A stretch of DNA of 64,000 bases from NCBI RefSeq assembly GCF_008831285.2, contig NC_045150.1:6894001-6958000 (forward strand). The letters are read 5' to 3'. Made by a program: the position numbers and the translations under genes. Below, piece after piece: positions 38,173 through 51,622 of the stretch (the stretch's first letter is position 1; each line of letters opens with the position of its first letter). Origin of the DNA: Nymphaea colorata. Lineage: Eukaryota > Streptophyta > Magnoliopsida > Nymphaeales > Nymphaeaceae. Below the pieces are notes generated by a model. The model saw only the letters and a program-made list of their open reading frames with translations. It was not told where the DNA came from and searched no databases.

Positions 38173-38973
38173 TTACAGCAGCTCCAGTAAGAGTGGATCA
38201 CCTGAAGACATGGCCCTAATAAGCTTCATGAAATCAGAATCATTGGACACCTTCCATGGATGGACGGCAGCAGCTTGAGCCAAATAAAAGCTCTTAGGGT
38301 CAGATGATTCACCACCAACTCTGTAAATCATACTTTTGAGGGCCTGAGAATCAAAGTTAGATGATGAATCCATTGCCAGAAAAAACATTGGTACAGCAAT
38401 CTTCTGATGCAGCTTCAGATCTCCAACATGGCTCACAAGATCAACAAAATCTGCCACAAATCGCTGAGAAACATAAAATATGTCTGAACTGCAGATGACA
38501 AGCTTTTCTTCACCAATGTTCTCCTTGTAATTGATTTGGAAATGGACAGGAAGAGAGGTCATAAGTTTCTTCACGATATCCACACCTTCTCTTATGTACC
38601 AAGCTGAATTCTTAGAATTGGTAGGTGCAGTAATCCAGGACTTTGGAACCTGATGGACATGGATTATGAATCCTCACGAGATCTCACATCAAAGTATCAG
38701 CAGCAAATTTAGAATTAGAAATTACCTTGTTAGTAATCCATAGCTTATCCCTGTCTGCCTGCAGTAGGTTCCAATAGTTGAGGATAGTGTCATCGGTAAT
38801 AAAAAGAAACCCTTCAGCATTTGCAAATCTGTCAAATATCTTTGGTAGGACCCTACAACATGGTGTAACCAAAGCATACAAAAATCTTATACTCTTCCAT
38901 GAGAGAATTAACACAGTAAACAATATGCCGAAAGATACAGTATCAGGGTTTCCGACCCAGAGGTTTATATAAA

Positions 38974-39012
<39 letters not shown>

Positions 39013-42000
39013 CTGAAGCCAATGCTGAAGCTGATCAAATTATATGAAATTGAATGAAAAAAGAAAACTAAAGCATGACAAAGGGTTTTCCTTCCAGCTA
39101 CCAAAGAAGATTGGCACATACAAACAAGAAATACTAACGAGAGATGTTAACCAGAAACTCATCTGATTAACTTTCACCAACAACTGTCGGGCTAACTCAA
39201 AGTCATCTTGCATTTCAGACATCAGAACACGTTAAATTCAAAAACAACAACCAGATCTTCCCTTAAGAATCCTGTATCCCATATTCAGCCTAATTCAATT
39301 GCTTAGTTCGATCCTGCACATTGTTAACTAACAGCACGGTTTCCCAGTAACAAGCCAAGAAGACAAATTCAACCAAATAAGTGAACACAGAACATCATCT
39401 GCCTCAACTCAGTGCTGAAAAGACGGATGGACGTAGGCTGCACATTTGACTTGTGCAGTACTCTGGGCCCTCTGAGCACCAAATGGCATTTCACATTCAG
39501 AAGACGTTAAAACCTTAAAATTCAAGGAGACTCCAATCACATCCTCCCCTAAGAATTCCACATTCAAAATTTATCCCATTTTAGTTAATCTAGTTCTGAA
39601 CATAGTTTGTTAGAACCGAATACTAAGATGACAAGTTCAAGCAAACAAGTCATCCTGACATGTACCTTCATTACAATGTGTGTCACTGTCAGAGTATCAT
39701 CTTCCAGAGCAACACTCAGCACTAATAACAAAAGGCCCTATTACTAAAGATTTTACTTGACAGTTGCTTTTTTGCCCTTTCCACACCAAAAGATTAAGTG
39801 AAAGATGTAGAAGACAATATACTTAGTCAAAGAGAAGTCAGTAGTATGCCTAAAGAACAACTAACAAAACATAAAAAAGCAACTCAACGGAAAGGGAGAC
39901 ATAAGAAAGCAAAAGAGTTGACAACTACTGCAATAAAGTTAAGGGCATGCTTATCCTCCTCCAGCCAACAGTAGATATGATTGCCTACTTATCCTCCTCT
40001 GGACCACTAAACAATGACTTCATAATGCACAGATTGGTTAGGTATATACTAGACCTCAAGGCTTCACCAAGTTTGACAGAGTTGATAATTCACAGATTGG
40101 TTTTTTTTGACTTGGTTAATCCACTTTACCTTAGACTATACCTACCGATTTTCTTAGTTTCTTAGTCATTCTTCCGTTCACCTACTCTCCAATGCCACAT
40201 GGATAATAAGGCTATAAGCATGCAGCATGCAGTAACTTCTGTAGATCTGTAAAATCTACCATGCTTTCCATTTCAAAGTATATTTTTTCATCTTGAACCA
40301 TCTAAGACATGGGGCATGTGCAGACAAGAAGTCATACATGTAGATATTTAAAAAAGGGCATAATTTAATAAAGAGTTATCCAACCTTGCAAGTCTACTTT
40401 ATTACAAGGCTACAAGCACGTCATGACCTACTGGCTCAACACCCACTGAAAATTACTGGGTCTGCATAAATATGCCATCCTATTTTCAACTTTTTTACTT
40501 AAACATAATGATGAAACATTGAAAATAGATGGACTCTTTATCTACCTTGCCTGTCCAGAACCCATTCTGCTGACATTATGCATGTTTCTCAATAACCAAA
40601 CTATTGGATTTTAAGGTTGCAAACCTGCAATACTATGGCCTATCTAATTATGGTTGGTTTCCAACCTTAGGGCTATCAAGTTATCTACACATTTTGAAAT
40701 CTTCATTCTCGTACCTGTGTTTCCTTTTCGACAGCTGAGTGTGTAAGTTAACAGGTTAAGTGGTAATAATCAATAACTGACTGTCATGCCAATGTACTAG
40801 TTTAGTCACTCAGTTAATGGTAAAATTTGTCACTCGAATTTCTCTTATGTAACTTATCTATTAGCTAATCTTCTGAGGTTGTTTTGAGGTTACTAAAACA
40901 TGAACATTTTTCATGTAACCAAGTATCACCGTTGACTACAACCTTATTGACTATGAAACCTTTATTTAGAATTATGCAGCATTATTTAGTCACAAACTGC
41001 ATCATTCAGTTGATATTAGTTAAGCCTCAAGACAGTCAATATGCAATCACTGGGTTCTTGGGGAAATATTCCAGCAGCAAAAGATGCAGTAGGCATGTGG
41101 GTGACAAGAAAGGTGGGCAAGGCAAGAACAAGAGACAGACATGAGCCCACTATTAGGCCTTCGTTCACTTGAAGTTCAGTTGCAAGTTATTAAACCTGCT
41201 ATTACATCACCAAGCATTTACTATGATTTCTCATTGTATAGCTGCGTCTATGGTCCAAAAGGATCTCGATCAGACTAATCTAGTAGTCACTGAACTATCT
41301 GATATATGCCCCTTTATGTAAGAAGGGCGTGCTGCTCTCATGTAATAGCTGACTTCTCGTCATCCTATTACCTTTAACAAAACCTCTTGTTTCGTCAAAA
41401 AGAAAAAAACTGATCCATGTAGAAATGACCTCAACCAATGGAAGTACTACTTCAAGATAAAATTATCATCTAAACTGCCAAAGAGACAAGGGTATATGAA
41501 TATCCTACATTCTAACTACATTTTATAAGTAATATTAGGAAAAGAGTTGCATATCACCCATGCAGATCAGGCATCAGAAACTCCAACCGTAGCTTAAAAA
41601 CCAGGCAGAGAAATTGGAAGGAAATACAGAAAACACTTGAAGTAACAGGCGGAAAACTCATCAACGTCCAGTGGAAACGAGGAACCATTTAAAGCAATAA
41701 CGGCTAAAAACATAAACTTGCAAATTTAGAACCACCATAGTGTGCGAGAAGACATCCTAAAAAGTTAGCCCCTCAAAACAACTACAAATGGCCTGCAAAG
41801 ACAGGTGTGCAATTGGCAAAAAATAGGAAACAAAATTCTCAGATGTTGGAGAAAGAGTCCATTTGCTCCGTCATTCTAAATACCACAAGAGAAATAAAGG
41901 GTCACCGCACAATCACGTCCGTTCGTCTTCTACCAATGTATATATTTGTCGACGCGGAGGAAAGGGGTTCTACACATGAAAAGATCTCAAACAAAAATGA

Positions 42001-43798
42001 AAGCTCAGTCAAGCTAAGAGCAAGAAGCAACTTACTTGTACACTTCCCAGTATTTCCCACCAAATTCAACACCATGTTCAGGATTGGCCTGTTCCGATAG
42101 AATGACTACCCGTTTGAATACCCGCCCGTAAAGCATTCTCCATTCCAAAGCAGTATGGTTCACATTACGGCCATCACAGTACATGATCAGAACAACATTG
42201 CCAAGATTCTTTCGCCACTGTATGAGGTTTCCGATCTCAAAGTTCACAGCTCCCCCTTCTTCAACACCAAGATGCATTGATGGAAGCTTGAGCGGGACGA
42301 ATTCCTTCGGATCTCCATGACCAACAACTGTCCGCCCCCGATCGAGTTCGAGCGTCATTAGTCTTGGCTGAACATAACCAACCGCTAACAAGTCCAGGAG
42401 CCAAGCTGCGGTGAATTTCACATCCTGCTCCGTCCAGAACCCCTCTTCCGCCATGGAATAGCTCAAATGCAGTATCTTATCAAACAGCGTCTGCATATTC
42501 GATCGCCAAGAGATCAAAAACTTGATCAGTCTACCTACATGAACATGTAAATCTTTCTCCTCTGCAAATGGATACAGTTGAATCTGATCAACCCGATGAA
42601 CTGTTGGAGGATAAACAGCAAGACATCCTCCCATCTCCCACAGAATCCTCTGTGCCAAGTATCCCCTGATCACATCCGAAGCCATGGAACTAACCGAAAC
42701 AGGGAGCATCAAACCCCAAAAAGCGGGACCGTGGAACAATGTATTGAACGAATTCATGGGCGCCATTAGCCCCTGCGGTAATGCAACTCGAGGGGCATGG
42801 TCATCGAATCTGATATCGAATGTCTCGAATCCCGTCTTCCTCGTGAAGTAGAACACCGAATCAACGTCCGGCAAACCGTTCGATATACCCTGCTGTATGA
42901 ATTGTTTCCCGCCATAGACCTCCGTATAGAATTCTTCATGCCCGAGATCTCCAACGTTTTCAAGAGGCAATCCTCTCGGCCAGACAGATCTCTGCCCAAA
43001 ATGTATATACGGATTCACAACCGGACTACCCACGTGGCTATTGTTCTTGTTCTGGACCTCCCGATGAACATACTGCAACATCGTCCCTCTTCGGGCCTCC
43101 TCCCCGTCCAATTCGACATCGAAATGGTTGCCGAGATCCCCGCCGATAACTTCCACCCGATCGTCGGCATCGTATATCTTCTTGGCGCCATGCTGGATGG
43201 CGAAGAGATAGCCAACGTTCTTCCTAACGTAAGAATTGTAGGGAAGATGGTCAATGATTCGGAAGCCTAATTTGGCTTGGTCATCGAGAGAGAGGAAGAT
43301 GGCACCCTTCAACTGCCAGTCACTCGGAGTGTCGGCGTTGCCAATCGCGAGAACTTGCCATCCCTTCATCCTCACCAGAGCACGGACGGCGTCGGTGGGG
43401 GGCGAGGAGACGGAGACGACGATCCATCGCTCGGTTTTGAAGGAGGAGTACTTCGTACGGTCGGTGATTGGCGGAACAGAATTGAATTGGACTTGAGGGT
43501 ATGTAATTTTCGACTCTATCTCCCTGAGAGAGGCGGACTGGAAGCAGAAGGCGGTGGCGTCGCTGGCGCGGAAGAGGAAAAAAACGATGGCCGCTGTGGC
43601 AAGGGCGAAGGAGAAGACAAGAACCTTGGACAGGTTATGGGAGAAGCAGGAGAGGCCTAGGGCGTTGTGAGGTCCTTCTTCGTCTTCTTTGTGCTTGGGC
43701 AGATGAGGAAGCCTTGTGGGTTTGATTTGGGATTTTGAGTAATTGGGTGGTGGCGGGGATGGCGCTGCTGCTGGTTCGGATCTGTCTTGGACAAACAT
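38173..43798 (-). CDS. STL: STELLO-type Golgi glycosyltransferase-like protein (DUF288), complete
   Basis: Three exons on the minus strand, 43798-42036, 38852-38726 and 38649-38173, give 788 aa; Arabidopsis STELLO1/2 are about 770. Junctions are AA|G (Lys) and AAG|GTT, with GTAAGT and GTAATT donors. The start MFVQDRSEP matches the family's usual start, so I rejected a Met 17 codons upstream. Residues 1-56 are cytosolic and proline-rich, 57-76 form one transmembrane helix (VLVFSFALATAAIVFFLF), and the rest faces the Golgi lumen. Landmarks are RWIVVSVSSPPTD, the acidic YDADDRVEVIGGD, EGFLFITDDTILNYWNLL and the end SSGDPLLLELL. In Arabidopsis STELLO proteins bind cellulose synthases in the Golgi and are needed for assembly and secretion of the complex; enzymatic activity is inferred from the fold. 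Paralogue number cannot be decided here. Confidence 0.92.
38853..42035 (-). other. STELLO intron 1 (3,183 bp)
   Basis: Donor GTAAGTTG and acceptor TTGTAG. It is AT-rich, with a (TA)n tract at about 38974-39011. Short open frames inside it have no recognisable domain or exon-like signal, and I see no separate gene. Confidence 0.8.
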
Positions 43799-44889
43799 GA
43801 TTGATAATGGGGGGAGAAGAGGAGGACCTCCCTTTCTCTCTCTGTTCAATGTCTAGGCTCTAGTCACTTGCTTTTCATCTGCTTAGACCTCCAAAGGTCT
43901 CCGTCTCCTTCTCAATCTTCTCGCTTGAATCCCTCGAGAAATCAATACCATCGTCAGCTTGGTCTCCTCCCTCCTTCCTGCTGCTGTTCGTCCCTTTTCT
44001 TCTTCTGTGTTGCACTCATCAGCCGAAGCAATGGAGTTGGTGCTTGTGTCTCCAGCAACAAGCAAATAGCCACTTTCTTACTCTTCACTTAACTATTCTA
44101 TAAAATAATTGTCACCTCCCTCGTTCTTTGTAGGTAGCCATGAGAGTGAAGGCTAGTCGTTAAGGAGTGCCTGTCCCCTGTCAGTGGAAGGTAATTGACT
44201 AATTTCTAGATGAAAATAGAGTGGGATCAACTCAAGGAGCCTGGTTCTAAATTCTTCCTCGCTGACACTCCTGCAGTCATTTGTAATCTTTTTCCTAATG
44301 GCGGAAACAGGACGCAGAGGGACCGTGTTACTCCCGGGTCCTAAAACAACTCTTTTTTTCTTCCAATCAATCATCATCGGTTGGAAGAAGTTTCTTGCAC
44401 ATCAAGGCATTTAACGACAGACTTTTTTAATTTTTTATTAACTAAAAATACTTTTTTTTAATATAAAAGCTAAAAGTTAGTTACTATAAAAATCGTTAAT
44501 TAAAATTTTTTTACTGATTTTTCAAACAAATTACTTCTATCAGGGGTGCGTTTTCTAGCTATGGTGATCTATCCAGGTTTTCATATCTGAAGATCTTTAG
44601 TCGGAACCCCGTCATGGGACCTCACAATCACGGTTTTTTACCCTACGCTGCTGAGATCTGTGCTTGCTTGAACAGTGGATTTCAGATCAACAGTGGATCA
44701 GAAATAATGAGGCTATCTAACCTAGAAGCCTCGTCACGTACAAATGTGCCGTTTTGAAAGGGATTTATGTTCGCATGGGTGAAACAATCAACAAAGGTCT
44801 TAACGAAGTAAAAAGCATTCTCCGGTAACCGTTGACGACAAAATGGCATTGCACCTCCTATTGTGTCTTCACTTTCTCTGTAAAATCAA

Positions 44890-45018
<129 letters not shown>

Positions 45019-45924
45019 CATGAGCTGCCTATTACTTGGTTGCAAAATGCCCTTTGAGGCAGAAGTGGTACATGTTTGAACCAATTCATGTAACATAAAA
45101 AATTTAAGCCGCTCAATCAACCTTAGTACGTTTTATTTATGTACTAAAAGGTAGGTGTTCCTCCTACTCAGGTTAGACATACCGGCTACCAAGTTCGACT
45201 TAATCAGAACTTTAATCCGATTCCAACCCAACGTTTGGAATTGAATCTGAACTGGATTGTAATGATCAGATTTTGGATTTTGATGACCAAATTGTGTACC
45301 AATTTGAATCTGTCCCATCCGAATTGTACAGCGGCGTCTCCCGAAGAGCTTCGCTCGTAGGCAGAGGGGCCAGCCATTTACGTGTACTCATCCTCAACAG
45401 CCGACGACCCAGAGAACAAACCAGAATATAGAAAAGGAAGCTCAGGGGAAGTGGGCAGGACAGGACTGCCGACAGTTTTGCTTCTGTCTTTGGGAGCACG
45501 AGAGCCACGCTTTCAATTGGTGGTGGCCGGCCGCATCAGATTGGAGGCCCTTTCTTCTTTCTTCCTCCTGGTGGTGGTTGGTAGGATGGGGCCATTAATT
45601 GGCCCCACTGTACCATCTTCCTACTTCTTCCTTCTCTTTCTCTTGCTTAGACTCGATGACACCAAAATAGATGTAAATCAACAGACTTTAATGTAGACAT
45701 CAACTTGCATTATATTAAATGGGCATCCAAGGGAAGCATGGAATTTCAACCATATATTTTGCTCGATTTGTTTTTCCTTTTCTTTTCCCCCTCATTTATA
45801 TTGCTTGCTGTCGCTCAATCAAATACTCGCCAGGTTGGGCATGTGACTGTCTTGGCTCAAATTAATTAAGCATAACGTGGGCAATGAGTGGGGTACCCGA
45901 ACGGGCAGGTGGGATCGTTCGATT

Positions 45925-46085
45925 TGAATAGTTAAGAGAGAAACAAAGAGAAAAATGTGATAGATATTTTCGTTATCTAGTATGAGTCTACCTCTTTTTC
46001 TCTCAACTTTCTATTTGTTTCATACGAATAACTCAGCGCTGGGTGACTTTGAAAAACCAAGTCATCATTCACTCATTATATATAT
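45925..46085 (-). repeat. Diverged member of the (AT)n-anchored repeat family
   Basis: On the minus strand (AT)n is followed by GAGTGAATGATGACTTGG and later GAGAGAAAAAGAGGTAGACTC. This resembles the 33.3-33.9 kb copies and segments near 9.0-9.24 and 32.28-32.41 kb. Confidence 0.4.
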
Positions 46086-46204
46086 AAAACAAGAGTTATA
46101 AAAATCATCTACGTAAAGTTGTTTTTTTCACTCTTAAACTCCTAAAGGTGACAAAGGGTTTCTTGTTGAGAAAACTCATTTATTTCTCTCTCTCTCTCTC
46201 TCTC

Positions 46205-46288
46205 TCACGTTACGGAATAGCTGCCTTGAACCCATCAGTTAAGTTGAAGATTCACTGGGCTGCAAAATTTTGCTATTCCGTAACGTGA
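46205..46288. repeat. 17-bp perfect inverted repeat with a 50-nt loop
   Basis: TCACGTTACGGAATAGC at 46205-46221 pairs exactly with GCTATTCCGTAACGTGA at 46272-46288. It sits directly after a (TC)n tract. It could be a tiny MITE or a hairpin-forming transcript. Confidence 0.8.
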
Positions 46289-47329
46289 TATGATGCATAT
46301 AGATATGTCCGATGGAAATCTTTTTTATGTCTTACTTTCACCTTTGGAAAGGACAAGTCATTTTTGTTAAATCCAAACGAGGCACAGGATCTGTTGTTTC
46401 CAGCAAATTTTTAGAAGTCTTTCTAAATTTTCTGTTTGGCAGGAGAAAAATGAAAGAATTCCAATAATAAAGGAAAGGTATTGTAATTATAAAATATGCG
46501 GCTAACGTTTTTATACACCTAATATTTGCACCATAAGTAAAGAATAGCAATCTGCCATTTAACCTAGCTTATCATTAACTTAAACCGAGTTGATTATAAT
46601 AATTCGAACCGTTGTCACAAACTTCTTTTTTCTTGGTTTCTACTCGAAAGGTTCTTCTTGGATGTTAATGTTGGGGTCTAGAGAAAACTTTGAGAACTCA
46701 AAAAATTTAAAAAATCTAGAAAAAATAATTAAAAAATGTGAAATTTTGAATTTTCTACCATTTTTCTTAGAAAAAGTTTGGTAAACATCCAAGATAGTTA
46801 TTAAAATGCTAAAGGCAATGAAAATTGAAAACAAAAGCTTAAGATTAAAAGTGAGCTTGTTTAAAAGCAACCGAAAATGCCATTATAATTTTCAGGGGAT
46901 GTTTTCATAATATCTCAACGAGTTCTTGTCTTTCTATGTTTATTTGGGGGACTTTGAGACTTGATTGAGCGCTCCTGTTTTCTACTTTCACATTTTTGTG
47001 GCAGTATTATCATAATATTTTGAAATGCTGCTGATATCTGAAGTTCTTCTTTGTGAACAACAGCACACAGGTCCTCATGGGCCGCATCTACCTTCCTGCT
47101 ATTCTTAACAACAGACTAGAAGCTATGGTAGATCTCCAACGGTTAATCAAAGACTATAGGGTACCTCTTCTGTTGTGGACCGCAGTCTTAGAATTATGGA
47201 AGAACCCAACAGATCTTTCACATCCTTTGCCGCTAGACTAGTGTATGATCAGCCAGACATGGTCAGATGCATCTGGGAATGATGGTCGTCTCATGGTTTT
47301 GCCAAGAACAATCTCATATCATAGTTGGA

Positions 47330-48165
47330 GTTCCACAGAGTGTTCTAAGGGGATTGTGGAGGATATTTGGTTCCAACCCACAGAGGCTGCCTGATGGTTC
47401 AAGTTATTATCGAACTTGAAAAGGTTAGGCAGCAACCATTTGGGTGGAACAGAAGCATGTTGGGCAAGAATCTGTAGCCTGAAAGAGGAGATAGGCAAAG
47501 CACATCTAAGGGTGGACCAAGGGGATTCAGCGGCAATTAACATTGATCAGATGCTTAGAGAAAAGCTGCGATGTTCTCTGGATGAGGAGGAACACACAAA
47601 TGTGGCGGCAAAGAGCCAGAGTAAAATGGATGAAGGAAAGCAATAGAAACACAACTTACTTTCAGGCGTTAGTGTGGGGGGGGCGAAGATCAAAGAATGT
47701 GATCCACTCCCTGTAGAAGGGAGGCATCACTTCCTTCCAGGGCAGACGAGATCAGATCCTTATGTGATCGGTTTTTCTCTAACCTTTTGGGTGTGAATCA
47801 AACATCAGGTAAGCTTTTTCATAATCTTCAAGACGGTCCCAAGGTCACAGACGATGAGAGTGCTCAGCTCCTAAGCGCTCTATCCCTGGAGAGGAGGATT
47901 GGAATCCAGCAGGGGACAAGCAACAGGGCCAGGAAAAATTGGTCCTCATTCCATTCCATGTAGATTGGACCCTTAAAAAAATGAAGGGTCCTCCTGTTCG
48001 TAGCTCATGAAGGGAATGAGGCGGAGGACTATCCTTCAGCAGGAGCGTCAGCGGGGAATGAAGTGTGCTTTTGTTCTTTCGGCACTGTAAATTTTCTCTC
48101 AACTTGAATAGGAGGAAGGAGGCCCATCCTCCAGCAGGAGCGTCTCCAAAAATGTTGCTGATATC
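47330..48165 (+). mobile_element. LINE-1-type non-LTR retrotransposon remnant
   Basis: In shifting frames the plus strand encodes the linker between endonuclease and RT that is typical of plant LINEs: WFKLLSNLKRLGSN, then DQMLREKLRCSLDEEE, then MWRQRARVKWMKESNRNTTY and FQALVWGGRRSKNVIHSL. A VTDDESAQLLSALSLE stretch follows. No intact endonuclease or YxDD block was found. A short unit ending CAGCAGGAGCGTC is repeated near 48030-48053 and 48125-48148. Confidence 0.55.
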
Positions 48166-51100
48166 TGTGAATAACTAAAATACCGTCAATATAAATAATT
48201 TATGCTCATGAGTTTGTATTCGTCTCTTTGCATAAAGGTATGACTTTAAGAGTTTTATGGCAAAAAAAAACTTTTTTTTTCATTAATATTTGCATTAAGG
48301 AGGTGGTTCTTTTTATTAACGCTCGAGTTAGACGAGAAACTTAGTGTGTTTACGGAGTGTTCTTTTCTAAGGACGAATAATGAGTTTACACTAAACTTAA
48401 AGATTTTTCTTTTTAAATTAACTATGGAGGGCGTTTGGTAACGAGAACAATGCGTTCCAAGAACGCAGCTCATAAACGTGTTCGTGTTGCCGAACGCTGG
48501 ACAAGAATCAAGCATTCAAGATAACCTTAAGAACAAAGTGTTCTCGCTCTCAAAGAACAGAAAAATGAAAAATAGGTTATTTTCAAAAACCACTCGACCC
48601 ATGAAGCGCCATTTCCATCTCGCGCATCGCTCGCTCTATTTCGCCGTCACGCACCTTTCGCCGCTTCTTCTTACGACGTACGTCGACGCAGTTCGGTAGT
48701 CTCTGTGTGTGTCTGTGTTGCTGTCGGACTCTCTCTCTTTTCCTTTTCTGCTGCGGGAGAAGGTCGACCTTCTATGGCATGAAGTCAGGGGCTGCCGTCG
48801 CTGCCCGTAATCTATCGCTTTCTCTCTCTCTCTCTCGCTGAGTGTGTGTTGCTGCTAAAGAACCCTTCTCCTGCAAGTTAGGGGTTGCAGCCCCTAATCT
48901 CTTTCCCTGTGTGTGTGTGTTCTTGCGTTTACTCTTTCTCTGCAATGCAAGTAACGTTGCATATCAATTGTTTGTGAAAATATCTCAAATTATATTGTTG
49001 TGTTTAAGCAGAGCTGGCTATCTTCTTCAGCAGCGTTGTTGATTGCTCGAGTTACCTTTACTCCAAGTCTCCAAGGCAGAACAAAGGCAGAACTGGTAAC
49101 TGGAACCTGGTCTCTTGCTTCAATTTTTTTTTGCCTTTTTTGTTATAAATGGTTAGGCCTTCATTGGTCATGCTGGGCAGGTGAAATGGCACTTGACTAT
49201 TACATTTTGAAGAGAATTCTGTGTGGAACTTTTAGAAGCTAATCCATCAGCAAATAATGAACAAGTATTTCCCAAATGATTAAAGCAGGACAAGCAATGG
49301 AAATTGCAACTGAGGTACAGAAAATGATGATTAAAACAGTCTCATATATGGGTGCCTTTTGAAGATAATGTGAGAAAAATCTTTAAGGTGCTATAAAACT
49401 TCTCCTTCTTGCCATCAATCAAGCAGATGCATGAACGAGTTTATTGCTCCAAAAGTGTTCTTTCTGGGGAAGAAAGGAAAAAGTCAGGGCTTCAAGAAAG
49501 GTGTTGTGAATCTGAGAACCTTCTAGACTTGCATTGTGACCTAGGATATCAAACGAGTGAGTACAATTCAAAGACGTAGATCTCATAGAAGTAGAGAAAA
49601 AGACCAACTTTTGTAAAATGAGAACTTCTGACATCCGTTCGCATCTCAGAAGTGAAATCTAATGCAGATTTGCAACCATCTGCTGGTGAAAAGTTGGTTA
49701 TAATTTTAAGTTTTGGAAAATTTAAGATCTGTTATTAACAAATTAGCAGAAAAAACGAAAGAATGATACCGCAAAAAACTAAATTTATTCCCTTCCTCTT
49801 CATAGGTAGCAGATGTCGGATCAAAGGTTGGATTACTATGAAATTACAAGTTTTTGTTACTTTTTTTGACTGAAAATATAGTCAAATATTTCACAACAGT
49901 TCTTTAAGTTTGAATTTTTAAGCAAGAAAAAAATTGAAAAACCATACACTTTAGATGTATGTAAATGAAAGTTTTTTTTTCCAAGAAAGGAAAGTATTTT
50001 GTGACGCTATTGTGATAAATATCACAATTTACATCATTTTGATAATATAAGTTTCCTAATAATGCCATTTGGAGCTATTTTGGCATTATAACCCTGATGT
50101 TTCCAAAATATCACCAGCATCAGTGACTGTTGATCTAAACTTTCAGACGTATCTTTTATATATCAAGAAATGTTGGCTTCTTGCGAATCATGCCATTTCT
50201 TTCTACCACATGCAATCCATCTCAAATGTAAATTGGATTGTCTGCTAAAACAACACATTCTGAGAATAAAATTGCTGGTATAGTCACAGAAAACGTATTT
50301 AAAAAAAAAAAAACAAAAAACGCAATAAATTAAATTGCTGTTTAAACTAAAAAGTGTTTTAAAAAAAAAACGTTAAAAAAAACGCATTTGAATATATTTT
50401 TTTCACCTTTTTCGTTTTTTTTCATTTTTTAATGCCAACTAGTTTTTTTTTTCATTTTTTGTTTTTTATTTGTTCCAAATTTACTTAGATATTTGTGTTA
50501 TTAGTTTGTTATTTATTTTATTTTCTCCTCATTTTTAATTTTTTATTTTTTTTAAAAAATTTATCATATTTTTTTCATTGTTTTCAAACTGACCGTAATA
50601 TACATTGACCGTAATATACTCGAGAAAAATCTTACCGTTAAAAAACTATTGACAAATCAAATCTTGTTTTAATATGTTATGTTTAGATTTAAGAACTTAA
50701 GAACATATAGATAATCTGATATAATGGTAAAAGAATCTATCCTAATAACACAAACAAATTTATTTTGATTTCAAGAAAAAATAAAACACAAGCCATTCAG
50801 CCGACTTTCAACAGAGTGTTGACTGTTGACCCATTCAGCCATATGGTGGCATGAAAAGAAAAAAACGGTAGCATACCGAGTCCCACATGATGCTAAAACA
50901 ACAAATAATTGACTGAAAACCAGTTAACAACCAAACAGACAGTCATTTGTCAATGTGTATTCGTGCTCACAGGCAACACACAATCAGTCCCACATGATTG
51001 TGCGGCCGTGCTCATGCTGGAACTGATAAAGAAGAGAAGAACTGAAGTGCAAACTTAGGGCTCGTCGGAGAAAAGAGAAAAATCTACTCAGCAGAGAGTA

Positions 51101-51622
51101 TACCACTTCGCCGGGAGTTGCCAGAGGTAGTTCGGTGCTCAGGTGGGTATTGGAGATCCACTGCCTTCTCCTCTAACCCTTCGATTTCTGTCGAGGGTTG
51201 GAGAATCACCGTGTTTATTGAAGGTGCATTAAAAAAAGCCAATTTGTGGATGGTCTTGGTCTCATTAAGTTGACTGAGTCCAAAAAAATTTATCAATTTG
51301 GCCTCGAGTACTACCCAAGCCATGCTTGAGGCCATACCTGGTACGACACTGGTACTGCGCCATTTTAGCAGTACCTGTGTGGCATAGATTCAACCTTTAT
51401 TATCTTTGAGCTACATTTAATTTTTCAAGTACACTCATAATTTTATGTCTGTTTCTAGTTCCGTCAATTTATGTTGAGGGAAGTTTTTGTTAAGCATTTT
51501 CTTCTATTGCATAATACCTGCATGTTTTTTTTCACTTGTTTAAGTCTTTCTCACTATTTTCAATGGGTTCTTACGTAGATACTATAGTGGAGGAGGAAGC
51601 AAAGGAGGTGTAGGAGGGGAAG
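48166..51622. other. Intergenic region before the MRL7/RCB-family gene
   Basis: A possible MITE border GGGCGTTTGGTAACGAGAAC starts near 48429. 49.7-50.6 kb is strongly AT-rich with many A and T runs. No supported exon; the promoter of the next gene is expected in the last kilobase. Confidence 0.45.

Noticed and set aside
42797-43660. Long plus-strand open frames (up to 157 and 127 codons)
   Set aside because: They are antisense shadows of STELLO exon 1, whose minus-strand frame is continuous and matches the family.
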